64,000 nt of DNA from Enterococcus florum (GTDB lineage Bacteria; Bacillota; Bacilli; Lactobacillales; Enterococcaceae). Shown here piece after piece: positions 8,988 to 18,119 of this stretch. The notes under the pieces were generated by a model. It searched no databases. It saw only the letters and a list, made by a program, of their open reading frames with translations, and was not told the DNA's origin. Both the position numbers and the translations under genes were made by a program. The stretch covers positions 62,001-126,000 of the forward strand of contig NZ_BJCC01000019.1 of the NCBI RefSeq assembly GCF_004309355.1. The letters are read 5' to 3'. Positions within the stretch are counted from its first letter, which is position 1, and every line of letters begins with the position of its first letter.

Positions 8988-10379
8988 ATGACAAATCTGC
9001 TCACTGTACTAGTGGTTTTGATCTTTGCAGCGATGGTGTTCGCCTTCTATCAAATGCAAAAGAAGCATGTGAAGTTTTCTACACGAGTATTTACCGGTTT
9101 AGGGTTAGGTATCGTGTTTGGTGGGATTTTACAGCTTACTCTTGGAAACGGTAGTCGGGTCATTGAACAATCGATGGATTGGATCGGAATCGTCGGTAAT
9201 GGTTATGTATCTTTATTACAAATGTTAGTAATGCCCCTGGTTTTTATCTCGATCGTTGGTGCATTTACAAAGATGAAAACGAGTAAGAACTTAGGGAAAA
9301 TCAGTGCCAATGTCCTGTTTATTTTGCTGGCGACTACAGCTATCGCAGCGTTGATCGGTATCGTGTCGGTTATGATCTTTGGACTTGACGGAGCTACCTT
9401 TACTAGAGGTGCCGCAGAATCAGCTCGTATCAGTGAGTTGGCTGAGCGACAAGAAATGGTTCAAAACTTCTCGATTCCGCAACAAATTCTATCTTTTATT
9501 CCAACCAATGTGTTTGCTGACTTTGCTGGAATGAGATCGACTAGTACTATCGGAGTGGTCGTTTTTGCCGCTTTTGTTGGTGTCGCTTTTCTTGGAGTCA
9601 AGCGAAAAGCGCCTAAAGAAGCAGACTTTTTTGCGAATATTGTTGAAAGCTTGTACAAAATCATTATGCGTATCGTGACCCTCGTGTTGCGCTTAACGCC
9701 ATACGGTGTGCTTGCTTTAATGACCAATGTTTTGGCTACAAGTGATTTCGAAGCTATCGTAAATTTGGGTGTATTCATTTTGGCTTCATACGCAGCGTTG
9801 CTCACTGTCTTTTTGATGCATTTGTTGATTCTTATCATCTTTGCAAAAGTCAGCCCGGTAACTTATTTGAAGAAAGCATTCCCGGCGTTGAGCTTTGCTT
9901 TCACCTCTCGTTCGAGTGCGGGGACTTTGCCAATGAATATTGAGACGCAGCGAAAAGCGTTAGGTGTCGATGATGCGACTGCAAACTTTGCTGGAAGTTT
10001 TGGGATATCGATTGGTCAAAACGGATGTGCCGGAGTATATCCAGCCATGTTAGCCACGATCGTAGCACCGACTGTTGGAATCAATGTCTTTGAACCGCAA
10101 TTTATCGTGATGCTGATTGCGATCGTGACAATCAGTTCATTTGGTGTGGCAGGTGTTGGCGGAGGAGCTACGTTTGCTTCATTGATCGTTTTAGGTGCCA
10201 TGAATCTGCCTGTAGCTATCGTTGGATTAGTCATTTCTGTAGAGCCTTTGATTGATATGGCACGAACTGCTGTCAACGTAAGTGATAGTATGGTGGCAGG
10301 TGTAGTTACGAGTCACCGGATTCATGAAATAGATCGTACTATTTTGGAAGACAAAGAAGCATTGATTGAAAATAATTAA
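8988..10379 (+). CDS. tcyP: L-cystine/sodium symporter, TcyP-like (dicarboxylate/amino acid:cation symporter family)
   Basis: This 463-residue membrane protein belongs to the dicarboxylate/amino acid:cation symporter family and has the features of TcyP, the L-cystine permease. It has an N-terminal anchor helix, a GYVSLLQMLVMPLVFISIVG segment, the serine-rich re-entrant loop FTSRSSAGTLPMN at about residues 305-317, and a final VSDSMVAG region. Substrate assignment as cystine follows from overall resemblance to TcyP and is less sure than the family. The strong ATAGGAGGAATACT site fixes the start. It stands between a structured leader and a good terminator, so it is a single-gene unit that may be controlled by sulphur supply. 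Confidence 0.88.
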   Translation: MTNLLTVLVVLIFAAMVFAFYQMQKKHVKFSTRVFTGLGLGIVFGGILQLTLGNGSRVIEQSMDWIGIVGNGYVSLLQMLVMPLVFISIVGAFTKMKTSKNLGKISANVLFILLATTAIAALIGIVSVMIFGLDGATFTRGAAESARISELAERQEMVQNFSIPQQILSFIPTNVFADFAGMRSTSTIGVVVFAAFVGVAFLGVKRKAPKEADFFANIVESLYKIIMRIVTLVLRLTPYGVLALMTNVLATSDFEAIVNLGVFILASYAALLTVFLMHLLILIIFAKVSPVTYLKKAFPALSFAFTSRSSAGTLPMNIETQRKALGVDDATANFAGSFGISIGQNGCAGVYPAMLATIVAPTVGINVFEPQFIVMLIAIVTISSFGVAGVGGGATFASLIVLGAMNLPVAIVGLVISVEPLIDMARTAVNVSDSMVAGVVTSHRIHEIDRTILEDKEALIENN

Positions 10380-10384
10380 ACTCG

Positions 10385-10416
10385 AAGACTTGGCTAGCGC
10401 GACCAAGTCTTTTTTG
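10385..10416 (+). terminator. Terminator after tcyP
   Basis: AAGACTTGG pairs with CCAAGTCTT around a 9-base loop, followed by six T residues. Confidence 0.88.
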
Positions 10417-10440
10417 TTACACTCTTTTTGAGGTGAAGAA

Positions 10441-10812
10441 ATGTTTAATAACCAACTAAAAATCATCCTGTATGCGGAGGATGTCAAAAAAACCAGTGAA
10501 TTTTGGCAGTCTTTAGGGTTTCACCAAGTAAGCTTCGAGCAGCTTGATGGCTCAGCGGTTGTCGAATTAGCGATTACGGCAGAAAGTCAAACACATCTAG
10601 TGATCTATGATCGACAATTTATCGAAACGAATTCGGATGAAGCAGCAGAACCATCACCTGCCTTGATTTTTAGCAGTGATGATGTCATTGGTCTCTATAA
10701 AGAAATGCAATCAAAGGATATTCAGGTCGGGGAAATCGCTCAGATCGGTGAGGAGTATGTATTTAATTTTGTAGACATTGACGGGAATTATTTTGTAGTA
10801 TCTGGCAAATAA
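10441..10812 (+). CDS. VOC (glyoxalase/bleomycin resistance-like) family protein
   Basis: The 123-residue protein has a single vicinal-oxygen-chelate fold: beta strand KIILYAEDV, helix KTSEFWQSLGFHQV, strands ending HLVIYD, and a second module ending FNFVDIDGNYFVVSG. These proteins act as dimers on small molecules or bind drugs. The substrate cannot be predicted. The usual metal ligands are not clearly conserved. A GAGGTGAAGAA site precedes the ATG. It is 49 bases before the phosphatase gene and may be co-transcribed with it. Confidence 0.82.
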   Translation: MFNNQLKIILYAEDVKKTSEFWQSLGFHQVSFEQLDGSAVVELAITAESQTHLVIYDRQFIETNSDEAAEPSPALIFSSDDVIGLYKEMQSKDIQVGEIAQIGEEYVFNFVDIDGNYFVVSGK

Positions 10813-10864
10813 AGGAAGTTATATATTAATGGCTTATTGAATGCGCAGGCGAGGAGGGATAGAG

Positions 10865-11596
10865 ATGGAACAACTTTTTGCCATCGGTGATGTCCATGGT
10901 GAGTATGACCTGTTTCAGAACATCGTCGACTACGTTGATCTAAGTCAGCAGCAATTGTTGTTAATTGGTGATCTTAATGATCGTGGCCCTAAAAGCAAAG
11001 ACTGCTGGCTGCTAGGCAAAAAATTGGTTGACGAACACCAGGCGATTTATTTGCGAGGGAATCATGAGGAGTACTTTTTGCAGTTTTTAAATGATCCAGA
11101 AGATTGGTATGCAAGTTATTTTTACAATGGTGGCAAGGAAACCATCGAAAGTCTGCTTCATCCGGGTGCTACAGAGGAATATTCACCTACCGAAATAGCA
11201 ATGTTCATCAGAAGCAGGTACAAGGAATTGATTCATTTTTTGCTTGAACGTCCTTTGTATTATGAATGGAAGCACTATTTGTTCGTTCATGCAGGTGTGG
11301 ATCTTCAAAAGAAAGACTGGCGTCAAACCACAGACCGAGATTTTTTGTGGATTAGGGAGCCCTTCCACCATGGTGAAAATCATACGGATAAAACGATTGT
11401 ATTCGGACATACCATCACACCAATGCTTTATGGAGATATGCAAACAACGGCTCTCTGGCAACAGGATCGGAAAATTGGGATTGATGGAGGCGCTGTGTTT
11501 GGAGGTTCGCTGCATGGCGTTGTTTTTGATGAACAAGGAATCGTAAAAGATTATGAGCTGCCTAACCGAAATGGCCCTTGGAATCCAACGATATAA
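10865..11596 (+). CDS. Metallophosphoesterase, serine/threonine phosphatase-like
   Basis: The 243-residue protein carries the full calcineurin-like set of metal ligands: GDVHGEY near residue 9, GDLNDRG near 39, GNHE near 69, VHAGV near 145 and FGHT near 180. It resembles bacterial PrpA-type or symmetrical Ap4A-type phosphatases. Which of protein, nucleotide or other phosphoester it acts on cannot be told from sequence. The start at 10865 has the GAGGAGGGATAGAG ribosome-binding site; the in-frame ATG at 10841 lies upstream of that site and is rejected. A terminator follows directly. Confidence 0.87.
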   Translation: MEQLFAIGDVHGEYDLFQNIVDYVDLSQQQLLLIGDLNDRGPKSKDCWLLGKKLVDEHQAIYLRGNHEEYFLQFLNDPEDWYASYFYNGGKETIESLLHPGATEEYSPTEIAMFIRSRYKELIHFLLERPLYYEWKHYLFVHAGVDLQKKDWRQTTDRDFLWIREPFHHGENHTDKTIVFGHTITPMLYGDMQTTALWQQDRKIGIDGGAVFGGSLHGVVFDEQGIVKDYELPNRNGPWNPTI

Positions 11597-11625
11597 AGCA
11601 TCGAGTCTCGGTGCTTTATTTTGTT
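11594..11625 (+). terminator. Terminator after the metallophosphoesterase gene
   Basis: AAAGCATCGA pairs with TCGGTGCTTT (one wobble pair) around a 3-base loop, followed by ATTTTG. Confidence 0.7.
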
Positions 11626-11706
11626 GCAAAAATTAAATTTGTAGAATCTCTGGCCATTCCAATTAAACTATGTCATAGTTTATTGAAAAGACAAGGAGAG
11701 TAGCCT

Positions 11707-12606
11707 ATGGAAAGCCAGTTTAAGGGACATTTTACAGCATTACTGACTGTAATTATTTGGGCATCGACCTTTATCTCAACGAAAATTCTGTTGACCGATT
11801 TTCTGCCGATCGAAATTCTGTACATACGCTTTATTATCGGATTGATTGCACTCTTTATTGCTTTTCCTCGACCATTGCCGTTCAAAAATTGGAAGCAAGA
11901 AGGCTATTTTTTATTTTCGGGAATTTTTGGGGTATTTCTTTATTATTTTCTAGAAAATGTAGCCTTAACGTATACGCAGGCAATGAATGTAGGCATTATC
12001 GGATCAGTCAGCCCTTTTATCACAGCATTGCTTAGTCAGTTTGTTCTCAGAAAGACTAAAATGGATCGTTCCTATATTTTTGGCTTTCTATTTGCGATAA
12101 CAGGCATTTGCTTGATCAGCCTGACTCGAACAGTCAACGTAAATCTGATCGGAGATGGATTGGCTTTTTTTGCAACTTTCTTCTGGGCGGTTTATTCCTT
12201 ATTGATCAATCGGATCAGCGGATTTGGCTACTCTACCATTGCAACAACCCAAAGAATCTTCTTTTATGGCCTTTTGGCGATGACCCCGGTTTTCTTTACC
12301 TCCGTTCGGGAGTTTGATCTGGGACGGGTTATCGTGCCTGCTAACTTTGGCAACCTCTTCTTTTTGGGTATTGGAGCCTCTGCTGTTTGTTTTGTCACTT
12401 GGAATTATTCTGTCAAGGTGATTGGTGCAGTTCAAGCAACGATTTATATCTATTCGATCCCTGTTCTGACAACAGCTGCTTCAGTAATCGTTCTGCATGA
12501 GAAGTTAACTGGTAAGGCAATCATTGGAATCATTTTAACTTTGTTTGGATTGCTTTTATCTGAATGGACCACGATTAAGCAGTATCTCCGTCTGCAAAAG
12601 GAGTGA
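11707..12606 (+). CDS. EamA/DMT family transporter
   Basis: The 299-residue product has about ten hydrophobic segments in two repeated halves, as in the drug/metabolite transporter superfamily with two EamA domains. Examples are TVIIWASTFISTKILL at the start of the first half and GDGLAFFATFFWAVYSLLI at the start of the second. The family exports amino acids or metabolites, and the substrate here is unknown. An AAGGAGAG site precedes the ATG. It appears to be a single gene between the phosphatase and tex. Confidence 0.87.
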   Translation: MESQFKGHFTALLTVIIWASTFISTKILLTDFLPIEILYIRFIIGLIALFIAFPRPLPFKNWKQEGYFLFSGIFGVFLYYFLENVALTYTQAMNVGIIGSVSPFITALLSQFVLRKTKMDRSYIFGFLFAITGICLISLTRTVNVNLIGDGLAFFATFFWAVYSLLINRISGFGYSTIATTQRIFFYGLLAMTPVFFTSVREFDLGRVIVPANFGNLFFLGIGASAVCFVTWNYSVKVIGAVQATIYIYSIPVLTTAASVIVLHEKLTGKAIIGIILTLFGLLLSEWTTIKQYLRLQKE

Positions 12607-12632
12607 TTTCGAGAGGATGTTTCACCTCCTTT
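12597..12632 (+). terminator. Possible hairpin at the end of the EamA gene
   Basis: AAAGGAGTG pairs with CACCTCCTTT (one bulge) with a 17-base loop. It lacks a clear T run, so termination is uncertain. Confidence 0.35.
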
Positions 12633-12649
12633 AAAGAATGTGTTAAAAT
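12620..12649 (+). promoter_or_regulatory. Candidate promoter for tex
   Basis: TTTCAC (12620-12625) and TAAAAT (12644-12649) are spaced by 18 bases, about 33 bases before the tex start. Confidence 0.4.
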
Positions 12650-12682
12650 AAATAGGATTTTGAGAAGAAACGAGGAGCAAAG

Positions 12683-14863
12683 ATGGCAGAAAACATTAAT
12701 CAGGAGATCGTGCAGCTACTGAACAAAGAACTTTCAGGATATCGACCACAGCAGATTCAAGTCGTTTTGGAGATGCTGCAGGAAGGGAACACGGTCCCTT
12801 TTATTGCGCGTTACCGTAAAGAACGTACAGGAAGTTTGGATGAAGTCCAAATTAGAGAAATAGACGAACGATATTCTTATCTTGAGAATCTTGAAAAACG
12901 AAAACATGAAGTACTGCGTCTGATTGAAGAACAAGGCAAATTGACCGATGATTTGGCTCGTGAGATCCAACAAGCAGTAAAAATGCAAAAGGTTGAAGAT
13001 TTGTACCGACCTTATAAGCAGAAACGGCGAACCAAAGCAACCATCGCTAAGGAAAAAGGTCTTGAACCGTTGGCCGCTTATTTATTGAGTTTTCCTAAAT
13101 CTGGGGATGTTTATGCTGAAGCAGCCAGCTATGTGACCGATGAAGTTGCTACTGCTGAAGAAGCTCTTCAAGGAGCACATGAGATCATCGCTGAACAGGT
13201 TGGCGACCGTCCGGAATTTCGTTCATGGGTTCGTGAGTATACAAAAAAACACGGAATCTATCAAAGCAAAGCTAAAGATACAGACAAAGATGAAAAAGAC
13301 GTTTATGAGATGTATTATGATTTTAAAGAACCCATCAGCAAAATGGTGTCTCATCGTGTGTTGGCTTCAAACCGTGGTGAAAAAGAAGATATTTTAAAAG
13401 TCGATATCGTCATTGATGAGGAAAAAATTTTTTCTTTCTTTGAGAATTCCTTGATCGAAGATACTCGTTCGGTTACTGCAAGCTTTGTTAGAGAAGCCTT
13501 TAAAGATAGCTATAAACGCTTTATCGGACCTGCAATCGAACGGGAGATTCGCAATGAATTAACGGAACAGGCAGATGAACAAGCGATTGCTATTTTTGGT
13601 GAGAATCTGCGCAACTTGCTGCTTCAACCGCCATTGAAAGGAAAACGTGTGCTAGGATTTGATCCTGCTTATCGGACAGGCTGTAAATTAGCAGTCGTAG
13701 ATGAGACTGGGAAGGTTTTAGCGATCGAAGTCATCTATCCCCATAAGCCGGCTTCGCAAGCCAAAAGACAAGCTGCCGGCCCTGCCTTGCAAACCTTGAT
13801 CAAGAAATACCGAGTTGAAATGATCGCTATTGGAAACGGAACAGCTAGTCGTGAATCGGAAACCTTTGTGGCAGCTCAATTAAAGCAATTGTCTGAAGAT
13901 GTATTTTACGTGATCGTCAATGAAGCGGGAGCTTCTGTGTATTCCGCAAGTGATGCAGCTCGTAAGGAATTTCCAAATCTGCAAGTCGAAGAGCGTAGTG
14001 CTGTCAGCATTGCTCGAAGATTGCAGGATCCACTTTCTGAGCTGGTAAAAATTGATCCAAAGGCGGTAGGTGTGGGACAGTATCAACATGATGTCTCCCA
14101 AAAACGTTTATCTGAGCAGCTGGATTTTGTTGTAGAGACAGCGGTCAATCAGGTTGGAGTGAATGTCAATACCGCGAGTCCGCAGTTGCTGCAGTATGTA
14201 TCAGGCCTGAACAAGACGACTGCACAGAATATTGTTAATTACCGTGAAGAAAACGGAGCGTTTGCTTCACGTCCACAGCTGAAAAAGGTTCCGCGATTAG
14301 GGCCAAAAGCTTATGAGCAGGCTGTTGGCTTTCTGCGTATTCCGGATGGCAAGAATGTGTTGGACAACACAGGGATCCATCCTGAATCCTATAACAGTGC
14401 CAAAGAAATTCTGGCTCGTGCCGAAATTTCGATTGATACGATTGGAACAAAGGAAGCGGGCGAAAAATTGAAAGTTCTCCAACCACAGCAGTTGGATCAA
14501 GAACTTAAGATCGGAAAAGAAACGATCAAGGATATGTTACAATCTCTATTGCAACCAGGAAGAGACATGCGTGATGAAATGCCTGCACCATTGTTAAGAC
14601 AAGATGTGTTAAGCATGGAAGATTTAAAAGCTGGTATGGAGCTTCAAGGGACTGTGCGCAACGTAATTGACTTTGGTGCCTTTGTTGATATTGGGGTCAA
14701 GCAAGATGGGTTAGTGCACATCTCTAAATTGAGCAAGAAGTTTGTAAAACATCCAACAGACGTCGTATCGGTTGGTGATGTTGTGACTGTTTGGGTCGAA
14801 GCAGTCGATTTGAAAAAAGGCCGGATCAGTTTGACCATGATCCCAATTGACAGCGATGACTGA
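12683..14863 (+). CDS. tex: Tex family RNA-binding protein
   Basis: Tex (726 residues) is a conserved nucleic-acid-binding protein linked to transcription. The N-terminal helical part starts with QEIVQLLNKELSGYRPQQIQ, and EGNTVPFIARYRKERTG is the Tex signature. A YqgF/RNase H-like domain begins at GFDPAYRTGCKLAVVD (about residue 328), followed by helix-hairpin-helix repeats (VNVNTASPQLLQYVSGL) and a C-terminal S1 RNA-binding domain (GTVRNVIDFGAFVDIGVKQD, about residues 655-675). The AACGAGGAGC site fixes the start. The sprT-like gene overlaps its last 8 bases, so the two are coupled. Confidence 0.96.
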   Translation: MAENINQEIVQLLNKELSGYRPQQIQVVLEMLQEGNTVPFIARYRKERTGSLDEVQIREIDERYSYLENLEKRKHEVLRLIEEQGKLTDDLAREIQQAVKMQKVEDLYRPYKQKRRTKATIAKEKGLEPLAAYLLSFPKSGDVYAEAASYVTDEVATAEEALQGAHEIIAEQVGDRPEFRSWVREYTKKHGIYQSKAKDTDKDEKDVYEMYYDFKEPISKMVSHRVLASNRGEKEDILKVDIVIDEEKIFSFFENSLIEDTRSVTASFVREAFKDSYKRFIGPAIEREIRNELTEQADEQAIAIFGENLRNLLLQPPLKGKRVLGFDPAYRTGCKLAVVDETGKVLAIEVIYPHKPASQAKRQAAGPALQTLIKKYRVEMIAIGNGTASRESETFVAAQLKQLSEDVFYVIVNEAGASVYSASDAARKEFPNLQVEERSAVSIARRLQDPLSELVKIDPKAVGVGQYQHDVSQKRLSEQLDFVVETAVNQVGVNVNTASPQLLQYVSGLNKTTAQNIVNYREENGAFASRPQLKKVPRLGPKAYEQAVGFLRIPDGKNVLDNTGIHPESYNSAKEILARAEISIDTIGTKEAGEKLKVLQPQQLDQELKIGKETIKDMLQSLLQPGRDMRDEMPAPLLRQDVLSMEDLKAGMELQGTVRNVIDFGAFVDIGVKQDGLVHISKLSKKFVKHPTDVVSVGDVVTVWVEAVDLKKGRISLTMIPIDSDD

Positions 14864-15338
14864 TCAAGAATTGCAGCGTTTGGTGGAAAAAATCTCAATG
14901 GATTTTTTCCACCTGCCGTTTTTACATCGAGCGAATTTTAATTCGCGTCTGCGAACGACTGGCGGACGCTATCATTTAAAAACACATGATCTAGATTTCA
15001 ATCCACTGGTCTTTCAAATGTACGGAGGCCAAGAATTGATTAAAGTAATCAAACATGAGTTGTGCCACTACCATCTGCATTTGGCTGGAAAAGGGTATCA
15101 GCATAAGGACCAGGATTTTAAACGATTACTTAGTAAAACAGGCGGATCCAGGTACGTTCAGCCCTTGGTTAAGGAAGCAACACATTCGTATAAATGCCGA
15201 TCGTGCGGAACCCTCATTTTACGTCGCCGAAAAATCAACACAGCTCGTTATGTGTGTGGGAATTGCCACGGAAGATTGCTCTACATAGAGACCTCAAAGC
15301 AACAGGTCAGTCGATCAAACTACCCATTTCAGAAATAA
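14856..15338 (+). CDS. SprT-like family metalloprotein
   Basis: The 160-residue protein has the zincin motif KHELCHYHLH (HExxH form with a third His) at about residues 66-75 and a C-terminal zinc ribbon with CRSCG and CGNCHG (about residues 112-138). This is the standard SprT-like layout. The bacterial SprT role is not well defined; a DNA-protein crosslink protease role is known for the eukaryotic relative Spartan. ATG 14856 overlaps the tex stop by 8 bases; the TTG at 14847 is an unlikely start. Tex-SprT adjacency is common in Lactobacillales. Confidence 0.9.
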   Translation: MTDQELQRLVEKISMDFFHLPFLHRANFNSRLRTTGGRYHLKTHDLDFNPLVFQMYGGQELIKVIKHELCHYHLHLAGKGYQHKDQDFKRLLSKTGGSRYVQPLVKEATHSYKCRSCGTLILRRRKINTARYVCGNCHGRLLYIETSKQQVSRSNYPFQK

Positions 15339-15415
15339 AAGATTGCTATTTTTGGTTATTTGTATCATAATGTGAAACGCAGTTAATGATATGTACAGGT
15401 AAGGAAGAGGATGAC

Positions 15416-16750
15416 ATGAATACAAAAGAAAAGCTATATCATTTTGTTGGGATCAAAGGCTCTGGCATGAGTTCATTAGCCTTGGTACTTCATGAAAAAG
15501 GGTACCATGTTCAAGGTTCCGATGTGGAAAAATACTTTTTCACTCAACGAGATTTAGAAAAAGCCGGAATCACGATTCTAACCTTCAATAAGGAAAATAT
15601 TAAAAAAGGCATGACGATCATTGCTGGGAATGCTTTTCCAGATACTCACGAAGAGATCGTTCGTGCCAATGAATTAGGACTGGAAATTATCCGATACCAC
15701 GATTTTATTGGCCAATTCATTCAACCATATACCAGTATTGCCGTAACTGGTTCCCATGGAAAGACAAGCACGACAGGATTGCTGTCACATGTTTTAAGCG
15801 GGATCGCGCCTACCAGCTATCTGATCGGAGATGGAACTGGGCATGGCGAACCGGAGGCCAAATTCTTTTCCTTTGAAGCTTGTGAATACCAACGTCACTT
15901 TTTAGCGTACGCTCCTGATTACGCGATCATGACCAATATCGACTTTGATCATCCTGATTACTTCAAGAGTATTGAGGATGTATTTGAAGCTTTTCAAACA
16001 ATGGCTTCTCAGGTAAAAAAAGGAATTTTTGCTTATGGAGACGATGAATACCTTCGAAAACTAGAAGCGGATGTACCGATCTATTACTATGGTCTTTCCG
16101 AAAATGATGACATTCAAGCACGAAACATTGTTAGAACGACAAACGGATCTGCTTTTGATGTATATCACAAAGAATGCTTTATCGGACGATTTGCCGTTCC
16201 GTCTTTTGGCAAACATAACATTTACAATGCGTTAGCTGTTATAGCAGTGGCTTATTTTGAAGAATTGGACATGGAAAAAGTCAAAGAAGAGATGTTGACT
16301 TTTTCCGGCGTGAAACGTCGCTTTAGCGAAAAGAAGGTGGCTGACATGGTCATTGTAGACGATTATGCTCATCATCCAGCAGAAATCACAGCAACGATTG
16401 ATGCCGCTCGTCAAAAATATCCAGAAAAAGAGCTGATCGCTGTGTTTCAGCCGCATACTTTTACGCGCACGATCGCATTGATGGATGACTTTGCTGCCGC
16501 TTTGGATAAAGCAGACCGTGTATATTTACTAGATATTTTTTCTTCGGCTCGGGAAACCAGCGGAGAAGTAAAAATTGAGGATTTAGGCATTAAAATCCAA
16601 AAAGGTGGTCAAGTTGTTGGCGAAACAAATATGGCACCCTTACTTGATCATGAGGATGCGGTCATTATTTTTATGGGCGCTGGTGATGTTCAACGCTTCG
16701 AACAAATGTACGAAAAGTTACTAAGCAATACGACTAGAAATGTTCTTTAA
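15416..16750 (+). CDS. murC: UDP-N-acetylmuramate--L-alanine ligase
   Basis: MurC (444 residues) adds L-alanine to UDP-MurNAc in cytoplasmic peptidoglycan synthesis. It shows the N-terminal UDP-binding glycine loop [17 protein letters not shown], the ATP-binding [12 protein letters not shown] loop at about residues 107-118, the DFDHPDYF segment and the [10 protein letters not shown] motif. The start at 15416 is chosen because it has the GGAAGAGGATGAC ribosome-binding site and agrees with the conserved N-terminus; the earlier ATG at 15386 is too far upstream. It ends at a good terminator. Confidence 0.97.
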   Translation: MNTKEKLYHFVGIKGSGMSSLALVLHEKGYHVQGSDVEKYFFTQRDLEKAGITILTFNKENIKKGMTIIAGNAFPDTHEEIVRANELGLEIIRYHDFIGQFIQPYTSIAVTGSHGKTSTTGLLSHVLSGIAPTSYLIGDGTGHGEPEAKFFSFEACEYQRHFLAYAPDYAIMTNIDFDHPDYFKSIEDVFEAFQTMASQVKKGIFAYGDDEYLRKLEADVPIYYYGLSENDDIQARNIVRTTNGSAFDVYHKECFIGRFAVPSFGKHNIYNALAVIAVAYFEELDMEKVKEEMLTFSGVKRRFSEKKVADMVIVDDYAHHPAEITATIDAARQKYPEKELIAVFQPHTFTRTIALMDDFAAALDKADRVYLLDIFSSARETSGEVKIEDLGIKIQKGGQVVGETNMAPLLDHEDAVIIFMGAGDVQRFEQMYEKLLSNTTRNVL

Positions 16751-16757
16751 AGAAATG

Positions 16758-16790
16758 AGTCTTGATGTTTCGACATCGAGACTTTTCTTT
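16758..16790 (+). terminator. Terminator after murC
   Basis: AGTCTTGATGT pairs with ACATCGAGACT (one wobble) around a TTCG tetraloop, followed by a T-rich run. Confidence 0.85.
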
Positions 16791-16894
16791 ATAAAGAAAA
16801 GGATAATCTATTTCAGTTTACTTGAGAGCAAACTTGTCTTTTTGCCCCAGTCTGCTAAAATAAAAGAAGAAATCAGACTTTGGAGGGAATTGTT

Positions 16895-17359
16895 TTGTAC
16901 ACTATGAAGGTTCAAAAAATTGGAAAAACGATCGATGAAATCGAGGAAGGAGACTCGTTATCCCTAACCGAATCGATCGAAGATAATCAGCTTTTGCTGT
17001 ATCTAGGACTGACCAATGATGCTAATCCTTTGTATATCCAACATGAATATGTCAAACAAACCGAGTATGGCCAGCCATTGGTTCCTTCTGTCATGCTGAT
17101 GGGGATCATCACAAGTGCAATTTCTAAACATTTGCCTGGACCAGGCTCTCATGTCGTCAATTTTTCGATCAATTTTATAGATCCTGTCTTTCATTACGAA
17201 ACATTGACATTTGAATTTGAAGTAATCAAAGTTGACAAGATGAAAGATGTAGTGACGATTTCTGTAGAAGCTACGAATCATGAAGAAAAACGTATTTTAG
17301 ATGCAGTTGTAATGGTCAAGCCACCGACTGTTACTTTAAAGGAGGAAACACATGAATAA
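16895..17359 (+). CDS. MaoC-like hotdog-fold protein
   Basis: The 154-residue protein has the MaoC/R-hydratase hotdog pattern, with GLTNDANPLY followed by a long helix and VVNFSINFIDPVFHYETL strands. The R-hydratase signature is D-x-N-P-x-H, but here the catalytic His position is Tyr (DANPLY), so dehydratase activity is doubtful. The start is taken as TTG 16895, seven bases after the GGAGGG site; ATG 16904 lies 16 bases from it and TTG 16880 lies before it. The last 8 bases overlap the next gene, so the two are coupled. The function is unknown. Confidence 0.75.
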   Translation: MYTMKVQKIGKTIDEIEEGDSLSLTESIEDNQLLLYLGLTNDANPLYIQHEYVKQTEYGQPLVPSVMLMGIITSAISKHLPGPGSHVVNFSINFIDPVFHYETLTFEFEVIKVDKMKDVVTISVEATNHEEKRILDAVVMVKPPTVTLKEETHE

Positions 17360-18035
17360 TCAACAAACACAAACATATGGGCTCAATCGATTTTTTGGTA
17401 AAATCTATGCCTATTTAGCAATGGGAATCGGTATCAGCGCTGTCACTTCCTATTTAGCGATCGGACCTTTGTTTTATGAAACCATGCAGTTTGTTCAAAA
17501 CTTTCCGTTAGGCTTTATGGGCTTGTGGATCGTAGAGATCGTCTTAGTGATGGTTTTAGGAGTGAAGGCGCAAAGCAACCCTAGTCTTGCAGTAGGCGGA
17601 TTCGTCGTTTACTCTTTATTAAATGGTGTCACATTGGCAGTTACTTTGATGCTTTACGATATAGGAACGATCACTGCAGCATTAGTCACCTCGACAGTCA
17701 CCTTTTTAGCGATGTCATTGATCGGCTCCTTTACAAAACGCGACTTAAGTGGAATGGGACGCGCTGCTTATAGCTCATTGATCGGGATCATTATTGCAAT
17801 GCTGCTAAACGTTTTTGTATTACAAAGCAGCCCAGTGGATTTCTTTATTTCAATCCTAATGGTTCTTATTATGTCTGGGATCACCGCTTACGACAATCAG
17901 ATGATCCGCAGAGTGTATGTACAAAGCAATGGGCAAGCTGGATCTGGTGTCGCCGTATTTATGGCACTGAAATTGTATCTTGATTTCATCAATTTATTCT
18001 TATCGTTCTTACGCATATTCGGTAAAAACAATTAA
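17352..18035 (+). CDS. Bax inhibitor-1/YccA family membrane protein
   Basis: The 227-residue product has about seven hydrophobic segments and ends with the family's MALKLYLDFINLFLSFLRIFG region. The Asp pair that senses pH in the Bacillus homologue BsYetJ lies in the conserved C-terminal part, and ITAYDNQMI is visible here. The family is proposed to act as pH-sensitive calcium leak channels. The ATG is inside the end of the MaoC-like gene, with AAAGGAGGAAACAC as ribosome-binding site, which indicates co-translation. Confidence 0.9.
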   Translation: MNNQQTQTYGLNRFFGKIYAYLAMGIGISAVTSYLAIGPLFYETMQFVQNFPLGFMGLWIVEIVLVMVLGVKAQSNPSLAVGGFVVYSLLNGVTLAVTLMLYDIGTITAALVTSTVTFLAMSLIGSFTKRDLSGMGRAAYSSLIGIIIAMLLNVFVLQSSPVDFFISILMVLIMSGITAYDNQMIRRVYVQSNGQAGSGVAVFMALKLYLDFINLFLSFLRIFGKNN

Positions 18036-18058
18036 GGAGCGTACGCGCTTCTTTTTTT
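18036..18058 (+). terminator. Terminator after the Bax inhibitor-like gene
   Basis: GGAGCG pairs with CGCTTC (one wobble) around a short loop, followed by seven T residues. Confidence 0.8.
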
Positions 18059-18119
18059 GCGTCCAGCTTTCCTTTTTCAGTGATAGTTTGTTAAAATGAA
18101 GCGTAAAGGAGTCGAGAGA

